A program made the position numbers and the translations under genes. This document shows, piece by piece, positions 37,201-45,344 of a DNA stretch of 64,000 nt. Positions within the stretch are counted from its first letter, which is position 1; the number at the start of each line of letters is the position of its first letter. Below the pieces are notes generated by a model, which was not told the origin of the DNA, made no database searches, and saw only the letters and a list, made by a program, of their open reading frames with translations. The DNA comes from Pseudoalteromonas rubra (GTDB taxonomy: Bacteria > Pseudomonadota > Gammaproteobacteria > Enterobacterales > Alteromonadaceae): assembly GCF_000238295.3 (NCBI RefSeq), contig NZ_AHCD03000044.1, positions 558,001 through 622,000 of the forward strand, in the 5' to 3' direction.

Positions 37201-40200
37201 ATGTGAATGGCGATGGTCTGGTTGATCTGATGTATCTTGCCACGGAAAAGTACAACCACAATGTTAAGCGCTGGCATGTTTTACTCAATCAATCCAGTGA
37301 GCGAGTGTCATTTAAAGATGTCTTTAATATCGTTGCTAAGTCATCTGGTAATGATAACTGGTCAGTCAGCGAGTTGATCCCGCCAATGTCTATGGATGTG
37401 GATAAAGACGGCAAGGCAGACTTGTTCTTTAAAGAGAAGACTAACAAGCGGTGGCGTCGTTATGAATGGTCGCCGGCAAAGGAGACATTTGAAAAGATCA
37501 CTGACAATGCATTTGAGCTTGCGGTTGACACGCGTGGCGGTGATTTTGCCTTCTTCAGTGATTATGACAACGATGGCGTCGCTGACATTCTTGTAAAGCA
37601 TGACTACGGCGTGAGCGTAAGATATAACCTGAACCAGCTTGCAACAGCAGGTATGCTGCGCGAGGTGAATCAGGGGTATGCGGGCCACACTAATACTACT
37701 CGGATCAACTATGGTTTCATGTCTGATACTGCGGTGTATACCGATCTTGAAGATGAGCTGACCTCAGATTTAGGACGTTTTAATGCTCAGCAATTGTTAG
37801 TCAGTAAAATGACAGGCGCTGGCGTATTGGTGCAAAGCGTTGAAACAGACAGCCCGAGTAATCGCGATGGCGCGTTGTCTGCTGATAAAGCGAAGGTGGA
37901 GTATCACTATCAAGGTGCGCGAGTTCAGTTTGGTGGTCGCGGACCGTTAGGGTTTAAAACGCTGAAGACGACCACACAAAAAGACGGTAAGTCTTTTGAG
38001 ACAACTACACGTTATCACCAGGCGTTTCCGTTGACAGGCATGCCGTATTCAACGCAGAAGACAATGTTATCAGCTGGCAGTAGTGTGCTGCTTAACAAAG
38101 CAGTCAATGAATACTCTGTCGGTAAAACATCGCAATTGGATGGCGTGACAGCCTATCGTGTGTACAACTCAGACAGTCGTGAATGTAGTGCTGTAGTAAA
38201 CACGGACATGAGTGTAGGTGCATACACTTGTACCGAGACCACAACACTGCAAGACGATCACAGTAATGTGAAAAACCTGACCGTGAATACCTATGATGTG
38301 AGTGCCTCAGGTGCTGAACACTTCACAGTTGTTGGTGCTGGAGGTGATCTGCAGCGCACTGTAACCACGGTAAACGAATACGGCACTTCTGACACGCATA
38401 AGCGCTTAGGTCGACTGTCGGACACCACTGTTACTTATGAAGGACAGGGTCTGGACTCAATCACTAAAAAGAGTCACTTTGAGTATTATCCGCTTGGACA
38501 TACTCATGAAAATATGCTGTATAAAGAAGTGGTTGGCAAAGGTTTGGGTTGCGAATACGAGCTGACGACCGAACATACTTATGATGATCTCGGCAATAAA
38601 GTAAAAGTAGCGAGCACAAATACAGGATGTACTGGTGTAGAGCGTCAGACACGTACTTCTGAGACTATCTTTGATGCGCAGGGACGTTATGTACTCTATA
38701 CCAAGCAAAGTGGCAGTAATAGTGCATTGTCATTGGTCTCGGGCAAAGTTGTGGAAAATGGCCAAGGGATTGCAAGTCGAAATGTGTTCGGCCAGCCCTT
38801 GTCGGTTATAGACAATAATGGCGTACAGACTGACTTGCTTTACGATCATTTTGGTGGAGAAATCGGCTCATTCAGCAATACAGGAGCTCAGGCCTACAGT
38901 TACTACACACCGTGTAGTGATACGGATAACTGTGCTGTACGTTTAAATAAAGTCGTAAACGGAGTACTTCGGGAACAGCACTTATTGGATAAACTGGGCC
39001 GTACTTACTCAGTGCGTAAACTGACCGTACTGGATCAGTGGCTGACTGCCTGGTATCAGTTTGATCAGTACAGTCGTAATGATGTGATTAAAGAAGCGGG
39101 CTCGCATGCCGTCACTAAGCACTTTGACGCGCTGGACAGAGCGACCATCGTGGTAGATAACAACAATGGTACAACATCGCAGACGGATATTTTTGGACGT
39201 GAGACTAAGGTTACCATTAGCGGGTCAGGTTTTGATGATCAGGTCAAAACGTCGTTAAGCAATGCGATTGGTCAGACTGTTCAGGTTATTGATGCGAACA
39301 ACCATGTACTGGATTACACCTATAACGCACTGGGCGATCAGCTGACCGTGAGTTCGTCGGCTGAGTCGTACAGTAATCAGCTGCTGAGCACCATTCGTTA
39401 TGACGACATGGGTCGCAAAAAGTCTGTGCAGGATTCAGACAGAGGCTATTGGCAATACGCATACAATGCCTTTGGTGAGCTGGTCGGACAGACTGATGCG
39501 CGAGGTGTTGTACTGACGATGAAGTACGACTTCCTGGGTCGTAAAATTAAGCAAGTACAAGCAACACCAAACGGTGTTGTTAATGAGGGCAACAGCGAAT
39601 GGGTGTACGGTCAAAGCAATGACACTGTGCATCAATTACTGTCCAGCACTCAGGGAAGCAATTGGAAACAAACATACTACTATGACACCTTTGGGCGAGC
39701 ATCCGCAACGCTGACGTCACTGGATGGCACTGCCCAATGTACAGGTAAACTGGTTAAAGTTGGTTCTGATAATAAAACGGCAGACTTACGTATTGCAGAT
39801 GGTTCTAACCTGGATCCAATCGAAAATCGCTGTGTGATCCAGCAGAACTTTTACGATAGTTATAGTCGGTTAGCGTTGCAGTTTGACGATTATCGTGTTT
39901 CTGAACAAGGCAAGATCATTGAAGCCCGTGGTGTTGCAATGACCTATCACAATGGTCAGCTGTTGGAAAAAAGAGAAGCGCGTAATGACGGCAACTTGCC
40001 CCCATACTACCGTGTCACTGGGCTAAATGCGCGCGGTCAGGTCACCAAATATGAAAAAGGTGGCGTGACTATGACACTGGCGTATGACCAGAAAGGCATG
40101 GTAACCAGAATATTCAGTGAAACCATGCCGCACATTCAAAGTGATACCTATAGCTTTGATAGTCTGGGTAACCTGAAAACCCGCTCTCAAATAGGGATGG

Positions 40201-42185
40201 CAATGCGGGAGTATCACTACGACAACCTGAGCCGTGTGCTTGGAGTGAATAATGTCGATCTGTTTAAGTACTCCGCGACTGGCAATTTAATCGAGAAAGC
40301 GGATTATTTGGTTGGCAGTGAAATTGGATGCTCTGGGTATGGAGACTCTTCAGTAATGGTGTTGGGTCGCTGGACTCAAAAGTATGATGAAGGCAACGCA
40401 CCATTACATGCTATTTCATCAAGAAGCCGTGCAAGTAACTCGGGTTGTTTTGGCAATCTGCCGGGCAAGACTGAGTCGTTTAGATATGATGCCAATGGTA
40501 ATCAGGTTGAGCGTGCAGGCAGTGATGGTATTACCTCAATTGGTTACAGTGCGCGAAATAAAGCAGTAGAAATTTCGGGTAATGGTGAAACTGTAACCTT
40601 TAAATATGACGCGAATAACCGCCGCTTTAAGCGAGAGGATGCGACTAATACGGTTTATTACGTAGGTGCGCTGGAACTGACTATCCCCAACACCAAAGAC
40701 AGTCAGCCTGTTATCAACCGATATATCGGCAACGATGCACAGCAAACTTACTATGGAACAAGGCGAAGCCAGATCAAGTGGATGTTTACCGACCATCAGG
40801 GTTCAACTATTGCGGTAACCAACTACAAGCACCAGGTACTGGTACGTTATTCATACGACATATTTGGCAAACAGCGCGAGGTAGAGTCGAATGATGAACT
40901 GATGAGCGGTGTGTTCAATCATATTAATGACAACCTGAGAGCTTACACGGGCCATGAGCCGGTCTCGCTAGGTGGTGATAAACGCATCATTCACATGAAT
41001 GGCCGGATTTATGACTCGGAGACAGGTCGGTTTATGCAAGCGGATCCGTTTGTTCAGGCACCTTCGAATTTGCAGAACTACAATGCTTATAGTTATGTGT
41101 TGAATAATCCTTTGAGTTATACAGATCCGAGTGGATATTTGTTTAAGAAGCTTGGGAAGTTTATTAAGGAAAATTGGCGGACGATAGCGGCGATAGGAAT
41201 TGCAGCAATTGGTGGCTACTATGCACTTGAAGCACTTAAGGCTGCTATAGTCAACGGGGTTGGATATGCAAAGGCATATGGAATAGCTGCGGCGTCTGGT
41301 TTCGCCTCAGGGGTAGTGTCTACCGGTACTCTCAAGGGAGGATTAACTGGTGCCGCAACGTCCATGGCATTCTTGGGTATTGGACAGGCAACTAAAGGTG
41401 CTCATGATGCAATTAAGATCCTGTCACATGCGACCGCTGGTGGGGTAATATCAGACCTCAAAGGGGGGAAATTTGGTCATGGATTTATAAGCGCTGGTAT
41501 TACTAAAGGCGCTCAGGTTGGAGGCTATGTCCCTGAAGACCTGATTGCGGGCACTTTGGTATCTGCAATTATTGGAGGTACTGTATCTGAAATAACAGGT
41601 GGTAAGTTTGCTAATGGTGCAACTACAGCTGCCTTCCAGTTTGCAATGAATAAATTTGTTACTGATGGAATGAACTCCTATGAACCAAGCAAAGTGATCA
41701 TTGAAGCTGGAGGAAAAAAGTTTGTTTTTGAGGCAAGAACAAGAGATCAGTTGTGCGCCGGTGCATCGCAATGTGAATCTACATTAGCGTCAACTCCATC
41801 GCATATGAAGATGGCTAAAGTAGGTGGCAACTTGTACATTAATGCTGCGACGGCCGAGTACAAGGCCCTTACCGCCGCGATTAAAGTTGATATGGCTGAT
41901 TTTGTATCCAATACAGCGAATGCAGTAACGGTGATAGTACCTCAATTAGCTGTACCGGCTCAGGCTATTGGTACATTGGCAGATGGTGTGAAACTTATTT
42001 ATGCAGATGATACTAATGCAGTTGTGTTCGATATATTGACGGGCAAGGCGATGAGTGGTTCTGCCAAAGGGTTGGGTCAAATGGGTCACGACGCTTTCAA
42101 CAAAGAAATGGCTGCTGACATGGAAGAAAGGCTTTCGGCAGCAGGCGCGCTAATTTATGAAGGGATTAAAGCTGCGAATAAATAG
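31293..42185 (+). CDS. Cassette 1 giant secreted SpvB-FG-GAP-RHS protein (toxin-like)
   Basis: A 3,630-residue polymorphic toxin-like protein. Layout by residue: signal peptide 1-22; Ig-like domains to about 880; four PQQ-like blades about 900-1070; helical DUF4214-like segment about 1100-1240; calcium-binding DSDGDGLSDEVE about 1248; SpvB domain about 1400-1500 (GVQPEVSLNYNSQGGDG); FG-GAP-like units about 1720-2110 (e.g. ADMNGDGYADLVYK); RHS/YD repeats about 2415-3140; RHS core about 3145-3280 with Asp3251 and DPSG (Asp3278), as in self-cleaving TcC/RHS proteins; variable tail 3283-3630. SpvB plus RHS is like a fused TcB-TcC toxin cocoon, but a Sec signal replaces any TcA partner. The tail matches no toxin I know. 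Confidence 0.85.
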   Translation: MNLSKLFTISFLTFLSGSVQAYNARVPVCNSSELLAIAGDETHVTLGSKTTTLSFSHTPYRQLTLKRGTTVLEQSKTATSLRYKFPSAGKYQLSLVVRNPKSEQDPDYSCYRTIVVTKNTKPELVDSNYRGTNNIADYDNWRLFGSASFKDVNRDITALKLSYDVFVDGVKQPYKSYAKTCSVKSNQQGIYQCSRSIYKSSLVANGTYKFKIAATDSKKNTTTHTFSVLVKEQNTPPSLSVKRGGEEVAEGSEIEIAPDQNLTLDVNAHDGDDASSNRIDRVELNTGNGFTNISAYSGGSCDTSGRNTRCTNVVIPVTADISPLRVRVLDRAGASKTLSFKVKLAPPPAVTLTASTVSPFIDEPVTLTATASHASGLKEYKICKAPGNYQNTNKGCATSVKSCSTGDSNCSVTINGSGTPGEVTYYAYAVPEIGKPNAASQVVNYVSHFGISVSSPTKSLFVIGRDKVNFTVHASAFSRRTNSGGLPKLSSLTLKRNGSPVSGGVTISPSLNSFVLPMASDEAGAKIVNFSWSPSRADAGDNIELTLSARDNDGHEVTARLPDIRLFDPIPAEPSVPNIALKDLGAGLVEVKFTQLNNTNDLVMRATMSGAPYPMKDGRVSINGTAYTTTIQTKVSDHGKSLRVFAHGVAENSHQSVSGEEGSAAITVVNHEAKPHGPVFTSLNKSQASGPYLLTWKQNRDDVTTSYRLVSWRGLPSDKHSSPHTLLIDKAGTGSSQSFMTAYYSHGVNNLVQGMYTYELRACNSQGVCTAGQQHSVEHISPYIDSAKIESCNGNYNDCPVGWAKVSVAGIGISGSFHARLRRTGETYAINRIRTGEEEFQGLVSERILLGLLNAGVELIAQNEVRADDTPESPYLQNKIILDETGSAQRPRLRDREFTISDNNVLYMGQGPKSSGLWAYKVRTDQGLEYLRRYNEPDGDLYVTAKPLVRQEPVSDALNARKVDNIYFGSLNHHFYRVEHDPLASVKMTKKWQFKTQGEIKAGAQFDQNGVLLVGSMDEALYSLNPKNGLVNWHYTFPRSGGVVMQPQVSASGHIYVTTHDGELHVIDDRMIHANALTWQNINGLADQFSDELKQWETQQWAPNQNTDNVVLLTKAMLILLQRTPSKAEVSFMAYLMANGHPFNEVINVLIKANPELSDSSNAQFISTLFDYLLVDPDTDQILYGTTYGAGNQAYWVGILEQGVTRANVIIDLLGAGASAYEKATFNLLKYFYGRCLISDGCHFDYDSDGDGLSDEVENAIGSNPADGRDGLPSPTLNATENSGIIDFTMTATGLVEEYELYGLKPGSNQFVKIGTADADRTAEGNLGTFNEAFIHNGNYQFKAKACVKSIATLKHKQTSRCSNNFSDEVIITITGSAVEGEPSFSMPKVEIENHLPGENVLLAHATLQPTTGSFRVTESGAASYSVPIAIPAGITGVQPEVSLNYNSQGGDGLVALGWSLSAASGVTRCRQTKAQDGQFRGLTLSDEDRYCLDGQRLISKAVHTHNGSFDGEQIVDEFMTEIDSSTTVYKLGYGSQTQFVVLAKDGSVKRYGASDKSRQNLTDADGVKHTMSWMLSEVNDNLGQASTTISYVYKELVDTNNAANTEKVLTEINYSGNRVVFNHALGELRHVGYIDEARTTQFARLSTIQVFNHLGNELANYQLGFANATNGVRLLESIAHCRGTVCRAPVTFKYDKFATSLSFESFSKVYSKERMDNALASVTLADLKGTGRTQLVTLEQTDKGQKRYKLCVYQGHTYNGSEELACQNIYRKDDHESVSLFAIDHDLDGKQTLMVNMRSEHTSDANPGYWAHYALSDNNVLQYQALPGGWPNIQYMREIKPADMNGDGYADLVYKQKKDDPNLYVRLTNPQTKAFGSQFTLHTKENGIGFGAYGDFTSKGSDWHVIDMNFDGLADIVSLKCESSHCNNDDAKRISVHYNQGQTVFGGFERFLAQDVASEEKIELLTPSDVNGDGLVDLMYLATEKYNHNVKRWHVLLNQSSERVSFKDVFNIVAKSSGNDNWSVSELIPPMSMDVDKDGKADLFFKEKTNKRWRRYEWSPAKETFEKITDNAFELAVDTRGGDFAFFSDYDNDGVADILVKHDYGVSVRYNLNQLATAGMLREVNQGYAGHTNTTRINYGFMSDTAVYTDLEDELTSDLGRFNAQQLLVSKMTGAGVLVQSVETDSPSNRDGALSADKAKVEYHYQGARVQFGGRGPLGFKTLKTTTQKDGKSFETTTRYHQAFPLTGMPYSTQKTMLSAGSSVLLNKAVNEYSVGKTSQLDGVTAYRVYNSDSRECSAVVNTDMSVGAYTCTETTTLQDDHSNVKNLTVNTYDVSASGAEHFTVVGAGGDLQRTVTTVNEYGTSDTHKRLGRLSDTTVTYEGQGLDSITKKSHFEYYPLGHTHENMLYKEVVGKGLGCEYELTTEHTYDDLGNKVKVASTNTGCTGVERQTRTSETIFDAQGRYVLYTKQSGSNSALSLVSGKVVENGQGIASRNVFGQPLSVIDNNGVQTDLLYDHFGGEIGSFSNTGAQAYSYYTPCSDTDNCAVRLNKVVNGVLREQHLLDKLGRTYSVRKLTVLDQWLTAWYQFDQYSRNDVIKEAGSHAVTKHFDALDRATIVVDNNNGTTSQTDIFGRETKVTISGSGFDDQVKTSLSNAIGQTVQVIDANNHVLDYTYNALGDQLTVSSSAESYSNQLLSTIRYDDMGRKKSVQDSDRGYWQYAYNAFGELVGQTDARGVVLTMKYDFLGRKIKQVQATPNGVVNEGNSEWVYGQSNDTVHQLLSSTQGSNWKQTYYYDTFGRASATLTSLDGTAQCTGKLVKVGSDNKTADLRIADGSNLDPIENRCVIQQNFYDSYSRLALQFDDYRVSEQGKIIEARGVAMTYHNGQLLEKREARNDGNLPPYYRVTGLNARGQVTKYEKGGVTMTLAYDQKGMVTRIFSETMPHIQSDTYSFDSLGNLKTRSQIGMAMREYHYDNLSRVLGVNNVDLFKYSATGNLIEKADYLVGSEIGCSGYGDSSVMVLGRWTQKYDEGNAPLHAISSRSRASNSGCFGNLPGKTESFRYDANGNQVERAGSDGITSIGYSARNKAVEISGNGETVTFKYDANNRRFKREDATNTVYYVGALELTIPNTKDSQPVINRYIGNDAQQTYYGTRRSQIKWMFTDHQGSTIAVTNYKHQVLVRYSYDIFGKQREVESNDELMSGVFNHINDNLRAYTGHEPVSLGGDKRIIHMNGRIYDSETGRFMQADPFVQAPSNLQNYNAYSYVLNNPLSYTDPSGYLFKKLGKFIKENWRTIAAIGIAAIGGYYALEALKAAIVNGVGYAKAYGIAAASGFASGVVSTGTLKGGLTGAATSMAFLGIGQATKGAHDAIKILSHATAGGVISDLKGGKFGHGFISAGITKGAQVGGYVPEDLIAGTLVSAIIGGTVSEITGGKFANGATTAAFQFAMNKFVTDGMNSYEPSKVIIEAGGKKFVFEARTRDQLCAGASQCESTLASTPSHMKMAKVGGNLYINAATAEYKALTAAIKVDMADFVSNTANAVTVIVPQLAVPAQAIGTLADGVKLIYADDTNAVVFDILTGKAMSGSAKGLGQMGHDAFNKEMAADMEERLSAAGALIYEGIKAANK

Positions 42186-42218
42186 ACCTTAAACTATTCG
42201 ATTTTACTTGGGCTAGTA

Positions 42219-42665
42219 ATGAAAAAAGTAATAGCGTTAATTGTGGTCTTCGTTTTTTCTGCCAGTGCGTTAGGCAAAAGCGAAGATATACAAAAAGAAA
42301 TAGAGCAACTACTCTTAAGTATGAATAAGTACTCTTTAAGCCCTTTAAGAGAGTTTATGGTAACGGATGAGAATATTGATTTAATAGGGAGTGCGATTAA
42401 AAAGTATGGAGAGCTGAGTTCTAGTAAGTGTTACGTTGCGCACTCCTCTAAATTGTTTTTTAGTATAGTGTGCCATGTAACATACTCTAGACATAAAAGT
42501 GGCAACTCGTTGAGCTTTTATGTTTTTAAGAATAAGAGTGGATATATAGGGACTAGGCTCGGAGTATCAAAAATGTTAGGGGATAAAGCGCTCTGCTTAA
42601 GGAATGTTCAAGTTGTAAAAGGTTTATCTGGGAAGTTATCTTTCCAAGTAGGTGAGTGTAGTTAA
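42219..42665 (+). CDS. Small secreted protein after cassette 1 tail (candidate immunity)
   Basis: A 148-residue protein with a signal peptide (MKKVIALIVVFVFSASALG) and four or so cysteines in the mature part. AT-rich relative to the giant gene, and only 33 bases past its stop. Position directly after a variable RHS tail is the usual place for an immunity gene. The periplasmic location would fit a toxin acting there. No family is recognised. Confidence 0.6.
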   Translation: MKKVIALIVVFVFSASALGKSEDIQKEIEQLLLSMNKYSLSPLREFMVTDENIDLIGSAIKKYGELSSSKCYVAHSSKLFFSIVCHVTYSRHKSGNSLSFYVFKNKSGYIGTRLGVSKMLGDKALCLRNVQVVKGLSGKLSFQVGECS

Positions 42666-42717
42666 AATGACATGTGACTTTATATTTTCAAGTAAATAAA
42701 CATATAAGGGGGGTGAA

Positions 42718-43014
42718 GTGTTATTTAGTTTTTTATGGGCGATACTTCTATTATTTTTAGCCGTTTATGGATTTTTCTCCGGTAGTATTTGTTTTCCTGG
42801 TTTTAAAGGGGAAGGATTATGCTACTTTGAAAATGGATTATACGTTATTGTTTTTGCTTTGTTCTTGGGTTTCATAAATATGATGCTTCCTTTGGTAGCA
42901 TATTTAGATAAGAAAGAACGAGGTAGTTTTTATGTGATGATTGGAAATAAGCTGAAAATTGTATGTGTTGTATTTATTGTTATTGCGACAGCAATGGCGC
43001 ATGGATACTTATGA
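42718..43014 (+). CDS. Small three-span membrane protein (candidate immunity)
   Basis: A 98-residue protein starting with GTG at 42718, with a strong AAGGGGGG just before it. Hydrophobic spans at about residues 2-22, 42-64 and 80-97. AT-rich. It lies 52 bases after the preceding small gene, so the two are probably cotranscribed with or after cassette 1. It may protect the membrane from the cassette product, or be unrelated. Confidence 0.6.
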   Translation: MLFSFLWAILLLFLAVYGFFSGSICFPGFKGEGLCYFENGLYVIVFALFLGFINMMLPLVAYLDKKERGSFYVMIGNKLKIVCVVFIVIATAMAHGYL

Positions 43015-43037
43015 AACATGCAGAAGGTAGACATATA

Positions 43038-43181
43038 TGGACAGCCACCTAAAATTGGCGTACGGAATGTGTGCAGTTACATGGACTGCCACCTTAAAGG
43101 GTTACGTGGACAGCCACCTAAAATTGGCGTACTGAGGGTTACGTGGACAGCCACCTAAAATTGGCGTACGGAATGTACGCC
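43038..43181 (+). repeat. REP-like repeat cluster upstream of the RAYT gene
   Basis: Three near-identical 26-base copies starting TGGACAGCCACC and ending TTGGCGTAC (43038-43063, 43107-43132, 43144-43169), plus a shortened diverged copy at 43082-43098. The third is followed by a perfect hairpin GGCGTAC-GGAAT-GTACGCC (43163-43181). Related copies occur at 45266-45291 and, inverted and diverged, at 44649-44669 and 45323-45344. Confidence 0.85.
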
Positions 43182-43224
43182 GTCTACCTTTAGGTAATAC
43201 TCAATGGATTGAGGATGACAAAGT

Positions 43225-44196
43225 ATGCCAACTGCAAGGAAGAAGCAGGTCAGCTTATCAGATACTAAGTATTACCACTGCATATCCCGGTGTGTTCGCC
43301 GGGCATTTCTGTGCGGCAACGACCGCGTCACGGGCAAGTCTTATGAACATCGGCGAGACTGGGTTGAGGAAAAATTACTGACCCTTGCGAAGGTGTTTTG
43401 CATTGATGTGTGTGGCTATGCGGTTATGAGCAATCATACGCATATTGTGTTGTATGTGGATGATAAGAAAGCACAAAGGTTATCAGATAAAGCGATAGTG
43501 CTTCGCTGGCATAAACTGTTTAAGGGCAACTGGTTGACGCATAAGTTCATCGGTGGTGATGAGCTGAGTGAGTCAGAGCACAGTATACTTGATGCAGACA
43601 TCAGTGAATTCAGAATACGCCTTGCGAGCATCAGCTGGTTCATGCGGGTGTTAAATGAAGACATTGCCCGCAGGGCCAATAAAGAAGATGGTTGCACAGG
43701 CCGGTTTTGGGAAGGGCGATTTAAGTCACAGGCCTTACTGGATGAAGCCGCACTGGCAGCGTGCCTGGCGTATGTTGACCTGAATCCAGTCAGAGCCAAA
43801 ATGGCAGAGACACCGGAAACGTCAGACTACACCAGCATTAAAAAACGTATTGATTATGCACGGCAAGGAAAGCAACCTAAGAGCTTACTGCGCTTTGCAG
43901 GTAACCCAAGAAAGCACATGCCTAAAGGACTGCCGTTTGAGCTGACCTATTACATACAGCTAGTTGAATTAACAGGCCGATGCATGCGTGCAGATAAGCG
44001 GGGTTGTATCAGCGATAGTCAGCCACTGCTGACACGGTTGCAAATAGAGCCAGACAACTGGCTCAAACTGACTACGCAGTTTACAAAGGTCTTTCATGGT
44101 GCTGTGGGGCGAAAACAAGCGATGACAGATTACTGTGAACATCTTCATAAAAGGCGACGTGCCAACTTGACTCAGTGCGAGCGTCTACTGGGTTAA
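43225..44196 (+). CDS. REP-associated tyrosine transposase (RAYT, Y1/IS200-like)
   Basis: A 323-residue single-strand transposase-like protein. Seen: the HUH metal-binding motif SNHTHIVLY near residue 70, GRFWEGRFKSQALLDEAALAACLAYVDLNPVRA near residue 155-190, the hallmark of Y1 transposases with a catalytic Tyr in AYVDLNP, and a basic start. It is longer than IS200 TnpA (about 150) and belongs to the TnpA-REP/RAYT group, which are usually single-copy and act on nearby REP repeats rather than being self-mobile. The repeats flanking it fit this. It separates the two toxin cassettes. Confidence 0.88.
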   Translation: MPTARKKQVSLSDTKYYHCISRCVRRAFLCGNDRVTGKSYEHRRDWVEEKLLTLAKVFCIDVCGYAVMSNHTHIVLYVDDKKAQRLSDKAIVLRWHKLFKGNWLTHKFIGGDELSESEHSILDADISEFRIRLASISWFMRVLNEDIARRANKEDGCTGRFWEGRFKSQALLDEAALAACLAYVDLNPVRAKMAETPETSDYTSIKKRIDYARQGKQPKSLLRFAGNPRKHMPKGLPFELTYYIQLVELTGRCMRADKRGCISDSQPLLTRLQIEPDNWLKLTTQFTKVFHGAVGRKQAMTDYCEHLHKRRRANLTQCERLLG

Positions 44197-44368
44197 CACC
44201 TTTCCGTAAGTACCATTTCGATGTATCTAAGTTGAGGCTGGATGCGAACTCGCATTGTCCAAATCTGATTATTTTCTAGAATTTCGTGCCTAAACATACG
44301 ACTTTCATTGCTCAGAGCTTATAGGAAGCGCAGCCTTCAATAGTCTCGCACTTCAATCTAGAACATAG

Positions 44369-44554
44369 GGACAACTGGGCTGTGAGATTACGGGTGGGTG
44401 TCGCACAAAAGAAACACTGGGTGATGAGAGGGATTTAGAATATCTGCAGAGTGTTGCAAGTGAGGACGATGGTAAAGGGTATTCAGAAATAGCAAAAGTA
44501 GCACTCTCGATTCATAAGTCGGTGAATGACTATATGTCTAAAACTTCAAATTAG
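44369..44554 (+). pseudogene. Possible remnant of a displaced RHS C-terminal tail
   Basis: An open stretch of 61 codons between stops with no clear start. It reads like a protein end: GCEITGGCRTKETLGDE, then DLEYLQSVASEDDGKG and SIHKSVNDYM. Pieces of lost toxin tails often lie downstream of RHS genes. No homology was confirmed, so it may be chance. Confidence 0.3.
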
Positions 44555-44648
44555 GCTGGGAGAATAAAGTTAAAAGTTACTTACACAGCTCAGAGTGGAT
44601 GTCCTACTATCTCTCTTCGGCAGGTTGGCAGGCTCAACTTGGAAGTGA

Positions 44649-44669
44649 ACCAGCTTAGGAAGGATGTCC
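44649..44669 (-). repeat. Inverted, diverged REP-like copy
   Basis: ACCAGCTTAGGAAGGATGTCC resembles the reverse complement of the REP unit at 43038, and closely matches the inverted copy at 45323-45344. Confidence 0.5.
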
Positions 44670-44705
44670 TGCTATCTACTCTGCTATCTACTCTGCTATC
44701 TACTC
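44670..44705 (+). repeat. Triplet of 12-bp tandem repeats
   Basis: TGCTATCTACTC is repeated three times without error, directly after the inverted REP-like copy. Such arrays tend to change copy number by slippage. Confidence 0.85.
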
Positions 44706-44768
44706 ACTCTTATTGAATAACAATGACGTTTGAGTGGTCGTGTCATATATACTTTATAGAGTGAGATT

Positions 44769-45257
44769 ATGGAAATATATTTTGAATCTGAAATTGCATT
44801 TAGTTACTTTGAACTGTACTTCAGGGTTTTCACTTTATTAGTTTTGTTTTTTTCTTACAATAAAGTGAAAGCGATATTTGATGAGTATGTTTTTATTTAT
44901 TTCAACGTGCACTTTTCTATCTTTTGGTCGTTGGCTATTTTTTTTAGTATTGGCTACTTGATAAGTATGTTGAATAAAAAAAGTGACTTTGAGCTTGTTT
45001 CTGAAAGTCAACATGAAGTTGTTAGGGGGGTTGTAAGTAATTATAAAGTTGAAAATTCAGCTAGCAGGAAAGAGTCCTTTAAAGTTAATGATGTAAATTT
45101 TGAATATAATAACGTTGTTACACCCCCATATTTTTTTGCAAATAGAAGGTATGATGAAGGGGTAATAAAAAATGGTCGCTATGTGGCAGTTTTCTATGTT
45201 AGTGACGGGAGAAAAAATTATATTACAAGGCTAGAGTTTGACTCGTTTCAGGAGTGA
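44769..45257 (+). CDS. AT-rich two-span membrane protein of unknown function
   Basis: A 162-residue protein with spans at about residues 18-30 and 45-67, then a soluble domain with VVRGVVSNYKVENSASRKESFKV and GVIKNGRYVAVFYV. Such domains occur in small membrane proteins of vibrios and relatives, but I know no function. The gene is much richer in A+T than its neighbours and is bounded by REP-like repeats on both sides, which suggests transfer. It may be an orphan immunity gene. Confidence 0.6.
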   Translation: MEIYFESEIAFSYFELYFRVFTLLVLFFSYNKVKAIFDEYVFIYFNVHFSIFWSLAIFFSIGYLISMLNKKSDFELVSESQHEVVRGVVSNYKVENSASRKESFKVNDVNFEYNNVVTPPYFFANRRYDEGVIKNGRYVAVFYVSDGRKNYITRLEFDSFQE

Positions 45258-45265
45258 AAGTTACA

Positions 45266-45344
45266 TGGACAGCCATCTAAAACTGGCGTACAGGCTGAGA
45301 GGCAGGTTCGACTTTGGAAGTGCGCCAGCTTAGGAGGGGTGTCC
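45266..45344. repeat. REPIN-like pair of inverted REP units
   Basis: A forward unit (45266-45291: TGGACAGCC, then CTGGCGTAC) and an inverted, diverged unit (45323-45344: CGCCAGCTTAGG, then GTCC) separated by about 31 bases. Such pairs form a long hairpin as single strands and are the units RAYT enzymes move. A further partial forward unit lies at 45357-45369. Confidence 0.65.

Larger units (their letters stand above)
44197..44768. other. Repeat- and remnant-rich gap
   Basis: 572 bases without a full gene. It contains a possible coding remnant (44369-44554), an inverted REP-like copy (44649-44669) and a 12-bp triplet tandem repeat (44670-44705). It looks like a scar of past rearrangement. Confidence 0.55.

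Noticed and set aside
31293..42185. Calling the giant a plain TcC subunit of a Tc toxin
   Set aside because: It is far larger, has a Sec signal, Ig-like and propeller domains and SpvB and RHS in one chain, and no TcA gene is in the window.
43038..43181. Regular repeats that could suggest a CRISPR array
   Set aside because: Only three full copies, unequal spacing with similar flanks, no cas genes, and a RAYT gene next to them explains them.
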